From Cyanophora paradoxa (Eukaryota; Glaucocystophyceae; Cyanophorales; Cyanophoraceae), in assembly GCA_004431415.1 (NCBI GenBank), contig QPMI01000648.1:1-64000 (forward strand): 64,000 bases of DNA. The letters run 5' to 3'. Each line of letters starts with the position of its first letter. The stretch's first letter is position 1. Below the pieces are notes generated by a model. The model did no database searches. It saw only the letters and a program-made list of their open reading frames with translations, and was not told where the DNA came from. Shown piece by piece: positions 11,255 through 21,194 of this stretch. The position numbers were made by a program, and so were the translations under genes.

Positions 11255-11806
11255 CTTCGCTTTGCAGCGTCAGCTGCGCCTCGGGCGCGGGGGGGCGGCG
11301 GCGGCGGCGCCTCCGCACCCGCGGGCGACGAGGTTGCGGTGGGCCGCATCCGCCTCCTCCCCGTCGTGCAGCAGCCGCGCCCGCAGCTCCGCCGCGGTCA
11401 ACCCCGCCGTCGGCTCCCGCGACGCGCCCAGCGTCATCTGCGCCGGCCGTCAGCTGAGCATAGCGCAGCCGAGCATCGCTGCGGCGGGGACGGGGGCGGG
11501 GCGCGCCTCGCGGGCGTTGCGGACGAGCTCGAGGGAGAGAACCGCCCGCTCCGCCGCTGGAGGCGGCGGGCCGATCGAACCAGACCGGGGGCGGGAGGAG
11601 CGGAGAGAGGGCGTACCCTCCTGGATCTCCTCGACGTGGGGTACGAAGACGTTCGTGATGACGAGGCCCACGACCAGGATCCCCACGAAGCACACCCTGT
11701 ACCCCGGAGCGCGATCCTCAGGGCCACGGGGGGGAGGGGGGGGGGATTCGAAAAGGGGCGAGGGAGGTACGACACCCGACGAGGGCGCAGAAGACGATCG
11801 CGGGTC
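11255..11806 (-). pseudogene. C-terminal fragment of the PAS/Tmc gene
   Basis: On the minus strand this reproduces about 63475-63970 of the plus-strand gene at the right window edge. It includes the membrane segment CFVGILVVGLVITNVFVPH and the following LSLELV-NAREARPAP stretch, with intron-like DNA retained. It is joined head-on to the BK fragments with no intervening sequence. Because introns are retained, it arose by DNA-level duplication, not retroposition. It is isolated from any upstream exons, so it is called a pseudogene. Confidence 0.75.
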
Positions 11807-12134
11807 GCCTAGGCCTTAATTGCAGCCTTGGTTTTGCGATCGCCGCGGCGCTACATGCTTATACCGTGACGACGAGGTCGACGTGGGCGGGTCGGAGCCT
11901 CGGAGCTCGAGGGGCTAACAGGATGCTGCCGTCACGGGCCGTGCGGGGGATACGCTGTGTCACGGCTCGATCTGTGTCCGCGCGAGTCTTCTGAAAAACA
12001 AATGATGTCCTAGCTAGTGATCATGAATGGCGAGAGACACGACGACGTTTTGCGCGCAGATAGTATTGAATTGCTGAAAAGAACCGCTATCGCTACTGCT
12101 GCCCGTATCTCGAAACGAACGCAAGACCCCAGCG

Positions 12135-15100
12135 CTACAAGGGCGCGCGGGAGAGGACAAAGACAAGGTCGGTGTTCGTGAGCTCCGTCGTCGGCATCGG
12201 GTTCGCGTACCTGCGGGGGTACCACAAATGACCCGGGGGGGAAGGAGCGGGGGGGAAGAGCGGGGGGCACGGCGGCGCTCACACGTAGGGGAGGCGGGAG
12301 CCGGAGGTCTTCTTGGCGCGGTAGAGGCCGAGGGGGAGCAAGGACTTCTCCACAAGGAAGTGGATGAAGAGGTCGAGGTAGGTCTTGCCCTGCGCGCCCG
12401 CCCGCTCTCGCTCGCTTCCGGTTCCGGTACCCCCACGGGCGTGCGTGCGTGCGCGCGCGCGCGCGCGAGCTCTCGGCGGGACGCACGTAGAATTCGCTGG
12501 GGACGGGGATCTGGGAGGGGTAGATGCGGTTCTCCGGGCGGTCCTCGTACCCCGTCGCAGAGACGCCGACGATCTTCTCGAGGAGGTGGACGATCTGGGG
12601 GCCCCGGAAGTAGGCCTGGCGAACGAGGGGGCGTCACGCGATCGGCGGGGGGTACGGCGGCTTCCGGAGGGGGTACGGGGCGAGCCTGGAGGAGGATGGA
12701 CTGGAGGGCGGAGTGCATGTAGACGCGGCCGGCGGCGTATCTGACGGGCGGGGAGGGTCAAAGGGAGTACCGAAAGAAGGAGACGGGCAGGGGTACGCGA
12801 ACACGGGGAGGAGGCGGCACTCGACGTCCGAGGAGCCGGACCAGGAGTCGAGGTACTTCATGTTGGCCTCCTCGACTGCGGGGGTACGGCCTTGAACCGG
12901 GGAAGCTGCCCGAAGGGGGAGGGGGGTACGGCACCGATCTCGACGACGAACTGCGTCCTACGGCTGCGAACGGACTCGACGTTGAGGGCCGTTTGGATGG
13001 CAGACGAGTCGGAGAGCTCCGAGACGACGCTGCGCGCCGATCGGGCCGGGCCCCGCGGTGCCGGGGCGGGGCGCGCACCTCGAGAGCTGCGACTGGTCGA
13101 CCAGAATGACGACCATGTGCGCGCACTGTACCCCGGCGCGCTCCAAATCCTCCACCGCGAGGGGCGAGCCCTGCGGACGGTTCTACAAGGAAAAGGGGGG
13201 GGGGGGGGGGGGGGGGGCGCGCCTGGACGACGAAGGCGTTGGACTCGTGCTCGAGGTACTTGACCAGGCGGTCCGGGGGCGCGTCCGGCAGCAGGATCAC
13301 CACGGTGCGCCCCGCATTCCTGCGGGGGTACGTGCGCGTGAAGGGATGCGGCGCGGGGCGGGGGTACAGCCCCGCACTTGCGGGCGTCGGGGCCGGCGTT
13401 GGGGGCGTTGCCGACGGCGCGGAGGGAGTTCAGGAACGTGGTAGCCCCATTTGGCGTGCCCGTGAGGACGATGTGGTTCTTGAGGCCTGGCGGGAGGGAC
13501 TGCGGATCGTGAGCGCGGGGGGCGTGGGGAGGGGCACACCGCGTGCGCGCGGGGGTACAGGGCGACGTGGGGGGTACCGGGTCGAGCGTGTCCGAGGAGA
13601 GGATGACGCTGCGGGCCATGCTGGCGTTGCGGGGCAGCATGGCGCGCGCCGGCGGCAGGCCGGGCCCCCGCGGCGACGGCTCCGCCTCCTCGTTCAGCGG
13701 CGTCGCCGTCCTGGGACGACTCTGCAGCGACGGCACCGGCGGCCGCGGCGGCGCGTTCGGCAGCTCCGTGAGGTTCACCTGTGGAGCCATCAGAGGAGGG
13801 AGGGCTGGGCCGCGGGCCCGGCGCCCCGGGGCCCGGCGCGCCATGCTACCGCCGATGACGCTAGCGCCGGCGTCGCTCCCGGCCCCTCCGTCCTCGACCG
13901 CCGCCTCGCCCGCCGGCTCCTGCCCGCCCGGCTGCGGCAGCGGGATGCCTGCTCCGCCGCCCGGCGCCGCCCGCGGCGGCCTCCTGCGGCCCCCGCGCCA
14001 GTGCGCTGCGCCGGCTCAGCGACATCGCCCGGGCTCGCTGTACCCCGACGCACACGAGGTCTCCTTCATCACGTTGCTCTGGCGCTCCCAGATGTCCGCG
14101 TGCAGCGCAGCCACGTGGCTCCGCGTGATCTCGTTCTGCCGGCGCCCTCGCGATCAGGCGAGGAAAGTACGCCGCCCGGAATCGAACCCGCGCACGCACC
14201 CGGATGCGGGAGAGGACGGCCCGGCGGTGGGCGTCCAGGCGGATCACCTGAGTCGCCGTGCTGGGCGTCTGCGCGGGCCGACGCCTCCCATGAGTTCGAG
14301 TTCGACCCGCCTTCCTGAAAGCACGCACCGGCCCGTGCTCGCCCAGCTGCTGCCTCGCGATGGCGATGAATTTCTTTTTGATCGAATCGACCGACTCCTT
14401 CGTCATGTCTGGAGGGGGGTACGATGAGGGGAGGACGTGGGGGGGGGGAGGGTGGCAGCGTACCCAGGTCGTGTTGCCGCATCTTCCCGAACTCGAACTG
14501 GTTCACCTGCGAGGGCCGGCATTCCAGTTCGGAGGGATACGCGTTTTGCGAGCGCGGGGGATACGCCTCGCCTCGAACGCGAACTCCTCGCTGGTCGCGA
14601 TCACGAAGCCAACGTCGCCCTCCTGCGCCGGAGGAAGTGGGTACAGGGTTCAGTTTGACGGGTGCGGGGCGAATGAAATGTCCCCGCGCGCCTGCAAGAG
14701 GAAGTCGGACTCGGGGAGAGACATGATTCGCTTCTTGTTCGTCCCGGGGTCCACGATCTGCGGGGCGGTCAGGGGGGCGGCGTCGGGGCGGGGAACGGGC
14801 GCGCGCCTCGACGGCCACGAGCAGGACGCAGTAGACGGTGTACATGATCTGCGTGCCCCGTTGCAGGAAAAAACCTCTATTGAGAGGCCTAGGAGGGGTA
14901 CCGCGGCCGCATCCGCGAAGGTCATCCCGGCGTACGCCTTTCCGATCTGGAGAAGGAAGACCTCGTGGGAGTACCCGTGGTCTGCGCCCGGGGTTCGAAT
15001 CCCGGAGCGGCGCTCATCTTCGCCGGGCTGGGGTACCGTATTCGGCCAGCCACAGGTCCTGCTGCTTGCCGGGGCCGTGGACGCTCGCCGCCGACTCCTG

Positions 15101-17592
15101 CGCGGGCCTTGCGATCGGCCCGCGGCGGAGGGGCGGGCCGGCGAGACATGAGGCACGGCACCAGCTTGTTGTTGTTAGCGCCCAGCACCAGCGCGTGGCT
15201 CACGCGCCCGTTCTCGTCCATGAAGACGGTCTGGGATACGAGTTGGCGGCGGGGGGAGGGGAGGGGGGGGGGCGGGGGGAAGGGGCGGGGGGACGGGGCC
15301 CTCGCCTGGTGGTGGGTGACGAAGAGATTGCAGAGGAGAGTCGAGAGGCCGACGCAGTTCGTCGCGCGGGCGAGGATGCCCTGGGTACAGGTTTGGGAAG
15401 ACAGCCGCCAGGGGGAGGGGTACGGCAAGCACCATCTTGAGCTGGTTCACGCAGATCGCCAGGTCGAAAGATTCGTTGACAACGTGGTCCTGGCGGTACG
15501 TGAGCGCACCGAAAGAGGGGTACAGAGAATCCCGCCTGCCGCACCGCGTGCAGGGGCCGGAGGAGCTGGATGAAAGTGGCGGTGCGCCCGTAGTACTTCT
15601 TGATGGCCAGCGCGCGGTGGATGGTGGCTGGCGCCGCGGAGGGTCGGGTGGGGCAGGAGACGGGAGCGGCCGGGAGTCGAACCGGCATCCTCCTCGAGCG
15701 GCGACGTCGTGAAATCGTCGGCGAGGATAATCACCGCCCGGGCCTCCATGATCTGGGGGTACCGGTCGACATCGCGGGGGGTACGAGAACACGACAAGAA
15801 GAGGCCGAACCTTGGCGCGGTGCAGGTCCTCCTCCACAAGCATGGAGCCCTTAAGGTATCTGTTTTCGCGGCGCTACGTCACGCCGGGGTACCAGAATGG
15901 GAGCCGGGGGGGGGTACGTGATGATGGATCGGAAGCGGAAGGATCGAATGAGGGACGACACGTCGGGCTCCGGCTCGACCGGCCGTAGGACGACGATGTT
16001 CAAGCTGCGGCCGCCGCGGATCTGCGAGACCGGGGATCAAGACCGCGCGGGGCCCCTTTCAATAAGGAAGGATCGGAAGCGCGCCTGCTGCTGGCAGAGC
16101 TCGCGCAGGAAGATGCGCAGGATCGTAGGGGATGCGCTACCCCCCACCACAACGTGCGTAGTCGACTTGGAGGGCTTGTACGACCCGCTGTAGGCTGCGG
16201 GGACGGGCGCTCAGGGAGCGAACGGGGCCCCCCGCCGACAAGCGCGGCGCACCCGAAGTTTGAGAGACGACGCTGATGACCTGCGGGGTACGCGATCATG
16301 AGAGACGGGGGTAGGAAGATTGGCGGGGGGCCGGCCGCGCCTTGCCGGTCTCGACGGGGATGAAGAAGATGGCGAAGACGATCATGAGCGTGACGAAGAT
16401 GCGCCCCGCCGCCGTGATCGGCGTGATATCGCCGTACCCTGCGACGAAGGGTCGGCTGGGCGGGCGACGGGGGGCGGGGCATGCGTCGCTGGTACGGCGC
16501 TTCCGCACCGACTGTCGAGATGGTCTGCGGGGCGGGGGGCGTCGGCGGGGGGCGCGCAGAGCCGGGGCAGGGGGGAAGGGGAGGGCTACAAACTCACTAC
16601 GATGATGTAGTACAGCGCTTCGTGAAACATGAGGACGGGGGGCACGTCCGGCCCCTTGGAGCCGTCGTGAAACTGCGCGGGGGGCTCGGCGGCGGCGGCA
16701 GGGCGGGGCTGCCAGAGCGGCACCTGCTCGATAAGGGTGACCGACTCGATGAAATGGAGCAGGCCCGCCGCACAGAACAGGAACGTGAAGACGGCCGTCA
16801 CTGAGTACATGACCTGCCGCTCCACCTCTGCGGCGCGCGGGGGTCGGATTCGGCGCGCGGTTTCATATACAGTGCGCGCCGCACCGTTGAAACCGTACGT
16901 AAGCATCTTCGTCGAAGCGACGAAGCGGGCGGCGCGGAAGATGACGAAGACGCGGAGGAAGGATGCGCTGTGCTGGCGGAAGGTGAGGAAGAGGTTGAGG
17001 ATCGGGAGGACGGACAGCAGGTCGGCGATGCCCATGAAGCTGCGAACATACTCCATGCTGCCGCCGGCCCCGCCTCGTGAGCGACGCCCGGGCGCGCCCA
17101 GGCGGCCGCGGACCGGTGCTCAGAAATGTAGATGCGGAGAAGATACTCTATTGCGAAGTACGTCGAGAATATCACCTGAAGCGCAGCATCGCCGCGCCAG
17201 GTGCCCACGTAGGAGTCTGCGCGCGAGCGCTCAAACGCCGCTTCGAAAGGCGCACGGCCGCGAAGGCCACGGGGCAGCGGGGCCGCCGCAGGCTGGGCCG
17301 GACCATAGACGTAGAGCCCGCAAGAGGCGACTCCCATCGAGATGAGAAGGATGTCGTGGAGGGTGCCGAACGAGCTGTCGGACAGAAGACGCAGGAAGCG
17401 GACACGGAGAGGTATGTACTCTTTAGTTGCAAACGACGGTGCGACTGCGAGGAGTCAGCAGGACCGGGCACCAGCTAGCGGGTTCAGTGGCGCCGTACTT
17501 TCATTCTTTCGAAATACGAAGTCCAGCGACGTGCGCTTCACGAACTCTACCGAGTTGCGCACTGCGTCCGCAGGCTGCACGGACTGCGCCAT
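12135..17592 (-). CDS. BK/Slo-type large-conductance K+ channel, multi-exon
   Basis: Predicted plasma-membrane, voltage-gated K+ channel with a C-terminal Ca2+-gating ring. Start ATG at 17592 ([17 protein letters not shown]). Clear exons: 17592-17499, 17444-17114 (S1 to S2, ending [10 protein letters not shown]), 17057-16598 (S3, Arg-bearing S4 [14 protein letters not shown]5), a 16-nt microexon 16524-16509 and the pore exon from 16438. These rebuild the filter TISTVGYGD, followed by S6 [23 protein letters not shown]1: STTHVVVGG (about 16150), [42 protein letters not shown]2: [16 protein letters not shown] (about 13460), [26 protein letters not shown]. The C-terminus [14 protein letters not shown] ends with TAG at 12137-12135, resembling Slo ends (TDLIFCL). 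One intron (near 16090) needs a GC donor. I see no S0 helix. Exon phases were worked out by eye. Confidence 0.87.
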
Positions 17593-17687
17593 CCCCGCGA
17601 GCAGCGGGCCCCGCCGGCCTAGGCCTTACCTGCGGAAGTCGGTTTGCGATCGTACCCTGGTTCGCGGCGCAACAGTCGAGGAGAATC
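17593..17687. promoter_or_regulatory. Bidirectional promoter region, channel/clpP
   Basis: Only 95 bp separate the divergent start codons of the BK channel (17592, minus) and clpP (17688, plus), so the promoters and 5' leaders must overlap or share this stretch. No TATA box is evident. Its existence follows from the two start assignments. Confidence 0.5.
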
Positions 17688-18824
17688 ATGGCGGCCTTCG
17701 TTGCAAGCATTCCCGCAGTGCGCAGCGGCGCCGTCGAGGCGACAGTGCAACATGCGCAGGTCAGCAAAGCGCCCCAGCGGGCAAATATCCGGAAGCGGGA
17801 CGAGCCTCTCGCTGCCGCCCGCACGTTCGTAGCCGGCTCCTCCCGCGAACGCCTCTTCGTTCCGCTTCGTTCTCCGGTGGCCGAGCGCCCCGCCGGGCCC
17901 AATATTCAGTGCGCCATCCAGCCAGCGGCGGTCGACCTCGGCATGCCCCTGGACGTGCTCTCGCGGCTGTTTGGCGAGCGGATCGTGCTCCTCGGGCAGA
18001 GCATCGACGACGAGCTTGCGAACGTTGTCGGTGCGCGCCGCTCCGAGCGCACTTTGGACCGCACACGCTGACCGCGTGTCGCTACCCGCGCGGCTCTGCT
18101 CGATCAGTGGGCCAGCTTCTGCACCTTGCTAGCGAGGATGACCAGAAAGATATCAAGCTGCTCGTCCAGTCGCCCGGCGGCTCGGTCACTGCGGGCATGG
18201 CTATCTACGACACGATGAACTACGTCAACAACGATGTCTCGACGATTTGCATGGGTCTTGCCGCTTCTATGGGCGCGTTCCTGCTTTCCGGCGGCGCGCC
18301 CGGCAAGCGCTTCAGCCTGCCCAACGCCCGCATTATGGTGCGGCCCCTCGTCGGCCTGACTGTAGCTAGACGCCTGCGACGAACCCGCCGGCCGCTCAAT
18401 TCCTTTATTTCCTTTTCCAGATCCATCAGCCTCTTGGCGGTGCGTCCGGTGTGACCGAGGACGTCGAGATCCAAGTCCGCGAGGTGGGCTCACTGCGGCC
18501 ACGTTCCTGTTTTGCTGCCGCCCTCTCTTGACGCGACCGCGACACAGATCCTTCACCACAAGAAGACCCTCAGCGAGCTTATGGCCATTCACTGCAACCA
18601 GGTCCCGTCCGCTCCGCCTGGGCCGCCTGCGCTCTCCTGATCCGCGCTTCGGCTCGCGCAGGCTGCCAACCAGATCGTGGAGGACACTGAGCGTGATAAC
18701 TTCATGTCTCCCTACGAGGCGTTGCGGTACGGGCTCATCGACGGGGTCCGCGGTTCCCCTCTTTTTCCCTTTCCGCCTCGTCTGAAGCGTCAATCAGATT
18801 CTGGAGTCGCCCGGCGATGCGTAA
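17688..18824 (+). CDS. clpP: ATP-dependent Clp protease proteolytic subunit, plastid ClpP5-like
   Basis: Serine-protease subunit of the Clp barrel, which degrades proteins unfolded by a Clp ATPase. Six exons join cleanly in frame: 17688-18030, 18108-18337, 18421-18483, 18548-18601, 18662-18745 and 18798-18824 (801 nt, 266 aa). The catalytic Ser lies in [11 protein letters not shown], the His in IMIHQPLGG (rebuilt across an exon junction) and the Asp in [27 protein letters not shown] is family-typical. [10 protein letters not shown] resembles the HHK motif of plant ClpP5. About 75 residues, rich in Ala, Ser and Arg, precede the conserved domain ([14 protein letters not shown]...), suggesting an organelle transit peptide. 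Plastid targeting is inference; a mitochondrial ClpP is the alternative. Divergent from the channel gene and convergent with SPAG6. Confidence 0.93.
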
Positions 18825-19091
18825 TGCCCACACTGCTTGTACCATAGCCGGCGTAGCCAGACGCTCCTTTCCAGTATGTACTTAGACCTCTGGGAAAGCA
18901 GCGGCAGCGAGCTGGCGTTTCAATCAACCGTGCTCTAAGTCATCTCGCCCGACACTGCAGCCGGTCCACCCCACCCCGTCAACGAGGAGTCCGGCATACG
19001 AGGAGTTTCATAGAAAGACATGTACACGTGCACGAGGTGGTGGGGGCTAGGGGAAGGCTTGGGAGAGAGGGTCGTCCGCGGGCCACGGCTA

Positions 19092-21030
19092 CTAGACTTC
19101 GTACTTGTCGATCTTTTCGAGAAGCTCCTGAGAGTAGTTGGGCGAGTAGTACTTGACGATCTCCTCGGGGTAGCACGCGTTGATCGCGTCCTTGTACTCC
19201 CGCAGCTTCGTCCCGGGCTCCGCCTCCAACTCCTGGATCTTCTGGAGGCCGCCGCTCGTGACGAAGGCCCGCCTTGCCGCAACGTCGTGCGGCAGCACTT
19301 TCGCGAACTGGTGCACGATGTACTTGAGCACACTCTTGCACTTCGGGTCGTTGAGCTGCGCGGGGCCGCGTCGGCGGGAGCGCGCGGGGCGGTGGGCGGG
19401 GCGGCGGGCGGCGGCGGGGGCGGACCTGGATGTCGTGGAGGAGGGGCTCGAGGGCCGGCAGGTGGACGCACTTCTGGATGATGCTCTTGAGGGCGCGCTT
19501 CGCCTTCGTCTTGAGGTCGTCCGAGCTCTCGTCGTGCTGGTAGACGGCGAGCAGGCGCTGCAGCACGTTCGCGTCGGCGAGGGCCTTGGCGTGGTCCGGC
19601 GAGTGCCGCCCGATCTGGCCCAGCGACCACGCCGACGCCGCCTTGATGTGGTCCTCGGGCTCCGTGACGAGCGCGTTGACGAGGGGCGGAATCCCCTTGG
19701 AGACGATGACGGCGAGCGCCATCGCCTCCTGGAAGGCCGCGATGTAGCCGAGCGTCATGATGCCCGGCAGCCGGTTGTTGCCCTTCGCCTCGTTGATGTA
19801 GTCCACGATCGCCGCCACGCCGCCGCTGTTCACGATGAGCTGCGCCAGCTGCGCGGCCGGGGTCGGCACCGGCGGCGGGCAGAGGAGGGCGGGGCGCGCG
19901 AGGGAGGGAGAGACGGGGGGCGCCGCACCTCCGGCGTGTGCTTGGCGATCTCGCGGATGCAGGTCGCCGCGTTCTTGCGGACCTGGATATCCACGTCCTT
20001 GAGGCAGACCTGCGCGGCGGGGGCGGGGCGCTCGGTCGGGAAGGAAGGAAGGGAAAAGGGAGGGGCGCGGCAAAGCGGGGCGCACGAGGATCTTCGGGAA
20101 GATCTCGGCCTCGACCACGACCTCCGCGAGGTCCACCGAGTGCTTGGAGAGCTGGGCGAGGGCCGAGCAGACTTGGCGCTTGAGCTTCGAGTCGGGGTTC
20201 CCGAGCTCCTTCGTCAGATACGCAACCGCACTCGCGTCCACGACTGCGTGCGCGAGCTGCGCGACGGGGCGGGCCGCTTAGCACAGACCACGCGACGGCC
20301 CGGGGACGGGCGGCACCTCGGGCGTGTGCTTGCAAATGTCGGCCAGCGCGGACGCGGAGATGCGTTTCAATGTGAGCTCCGGCTCCTGGAGGCACAAGAC
20401 TAGAAGCGGGACCGCGCCCGCGTCGACGACGTGCTGTGCCAGCTCTGCCCCGGGGATCGGGACGGCTCGCAGTTTCGGCGCGGGCGAGGGCCGGACCTGC
20501 GTTGTGACGAGCAATGTAGCCAAGGGCCCACGCCGCCGCCTCCTTCACTCCAGGGTCGAACTCGTCCAGGCAGGAGACGAGGGCCTCCAACGCGCCCGAG
20601 TCGACGACCGCCTGGGCGAGCGGCGGCGAGTGCTTCGCGACTGACCGGAGGCAGAACGCTGCCGCCTTCTTGTAGAAACGCTGCGTGCGGCCGAAAGGGA
20701 TGAGGGGCGCCAAAGTTAGCGGGTAGCCAAAGTTAGCGGGCGCACGTTCTGCTCGGAGAGGCTGTAGACAAGCTGCGGTAGAATGCCATTGCTAACTACG
20801 GACTCTGCTAGTTCTTCGTTGTAATTGGCGAGGCGCCCAAGTGCGAGGGCTGCGGACTGCTGGATGCTAGGCAGGTTGTCGAGGAGGAGCGGACGAAGAA
20901 GGGCCATGACGCCGCATGCTTGCAGCGTGTCGATGTTCTGTGGTCTAGTGGCAAGCTTGTCGACTGTCTGTACAAACTCTATTCGGGCCTTCTGGTAGGC
21001 TTCAAAGACCTGCAGGACCGGCCGCGACAT
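19092..21030 (-). CDS. SPAG6: SPAG6/PF16 axonemal central-pair armadillo protein
   Basis: Armadillo-repeat protein of the C1 microtubule in the central apparatus of motile flagella. About seven exons. Exon 1 (21030-20746) reads MSRPVLQVFEAYQKARIEF, then VDKLATRPQNIDTLQACGVM, the diagnostic SPAG6 amino terminus. Further exons carry AAAFCLRSVAKHSPPLAQAV, EAAAWALGYIARHNA, VPLLVLCLQEPELTLKRI, SALAQLSKHSVDLAEVVVEA, CLKDVDIQVRKNAATCIREI and a long exon with NRLPGIMTLGYIAAF. The last exon ends LEKIDKYEV with the stop at 19094-19092. The ~500-residue size and repeat layout match the family. Introns are 36-76 nt; the first contains a tandem CCAAAGTTAGCGGG pair. This gene implies the organism makes motile flagella. 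Confidence 0.94.
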
Positions 21031-21194
21031 CCCGATTATGCCCTACGGGTCGGTCCGACGCTGCGAATGCTGTTCGTGCGTGCAGGGGCGCGCTGGCTTT
21101 GGTCGCGCCTTCTGCGCTTATTTCAGTCTCAAGTACTGGTACCCGGACGCGGTCGACCGGGTACAATCAAATCGCGACCTAGAGCAACGTAAGC
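21031..21194. promoter_or_regulatory. Bidirectional promoter region, SPAG6/YTH
   Basis: 164 bp between the divergent starts at 21030 (minus) and 21195 (plus). The YTH side contains GTACTGGTACC-like and CGGTCGACCGGG near-palindromes. No canonical TATA box is obvious. Confidence 0.45.

Noticed and set aside
14140-14260. Possible tRNA gene (GGGTTCGATTCC on minus)
   Set aside because: No acceptor or D-arm partner at the proper spacing and the T stem does not pair; the stretch overlaps a channel exon ([15 protein letters not shown]).
18935-20713. 592-codon open frame taken as one exon of SPAG6
   Set aside because: It reads through several introns with C/G-rich filler. Removing introns restores the standard SPAG6 armadillo sequence.
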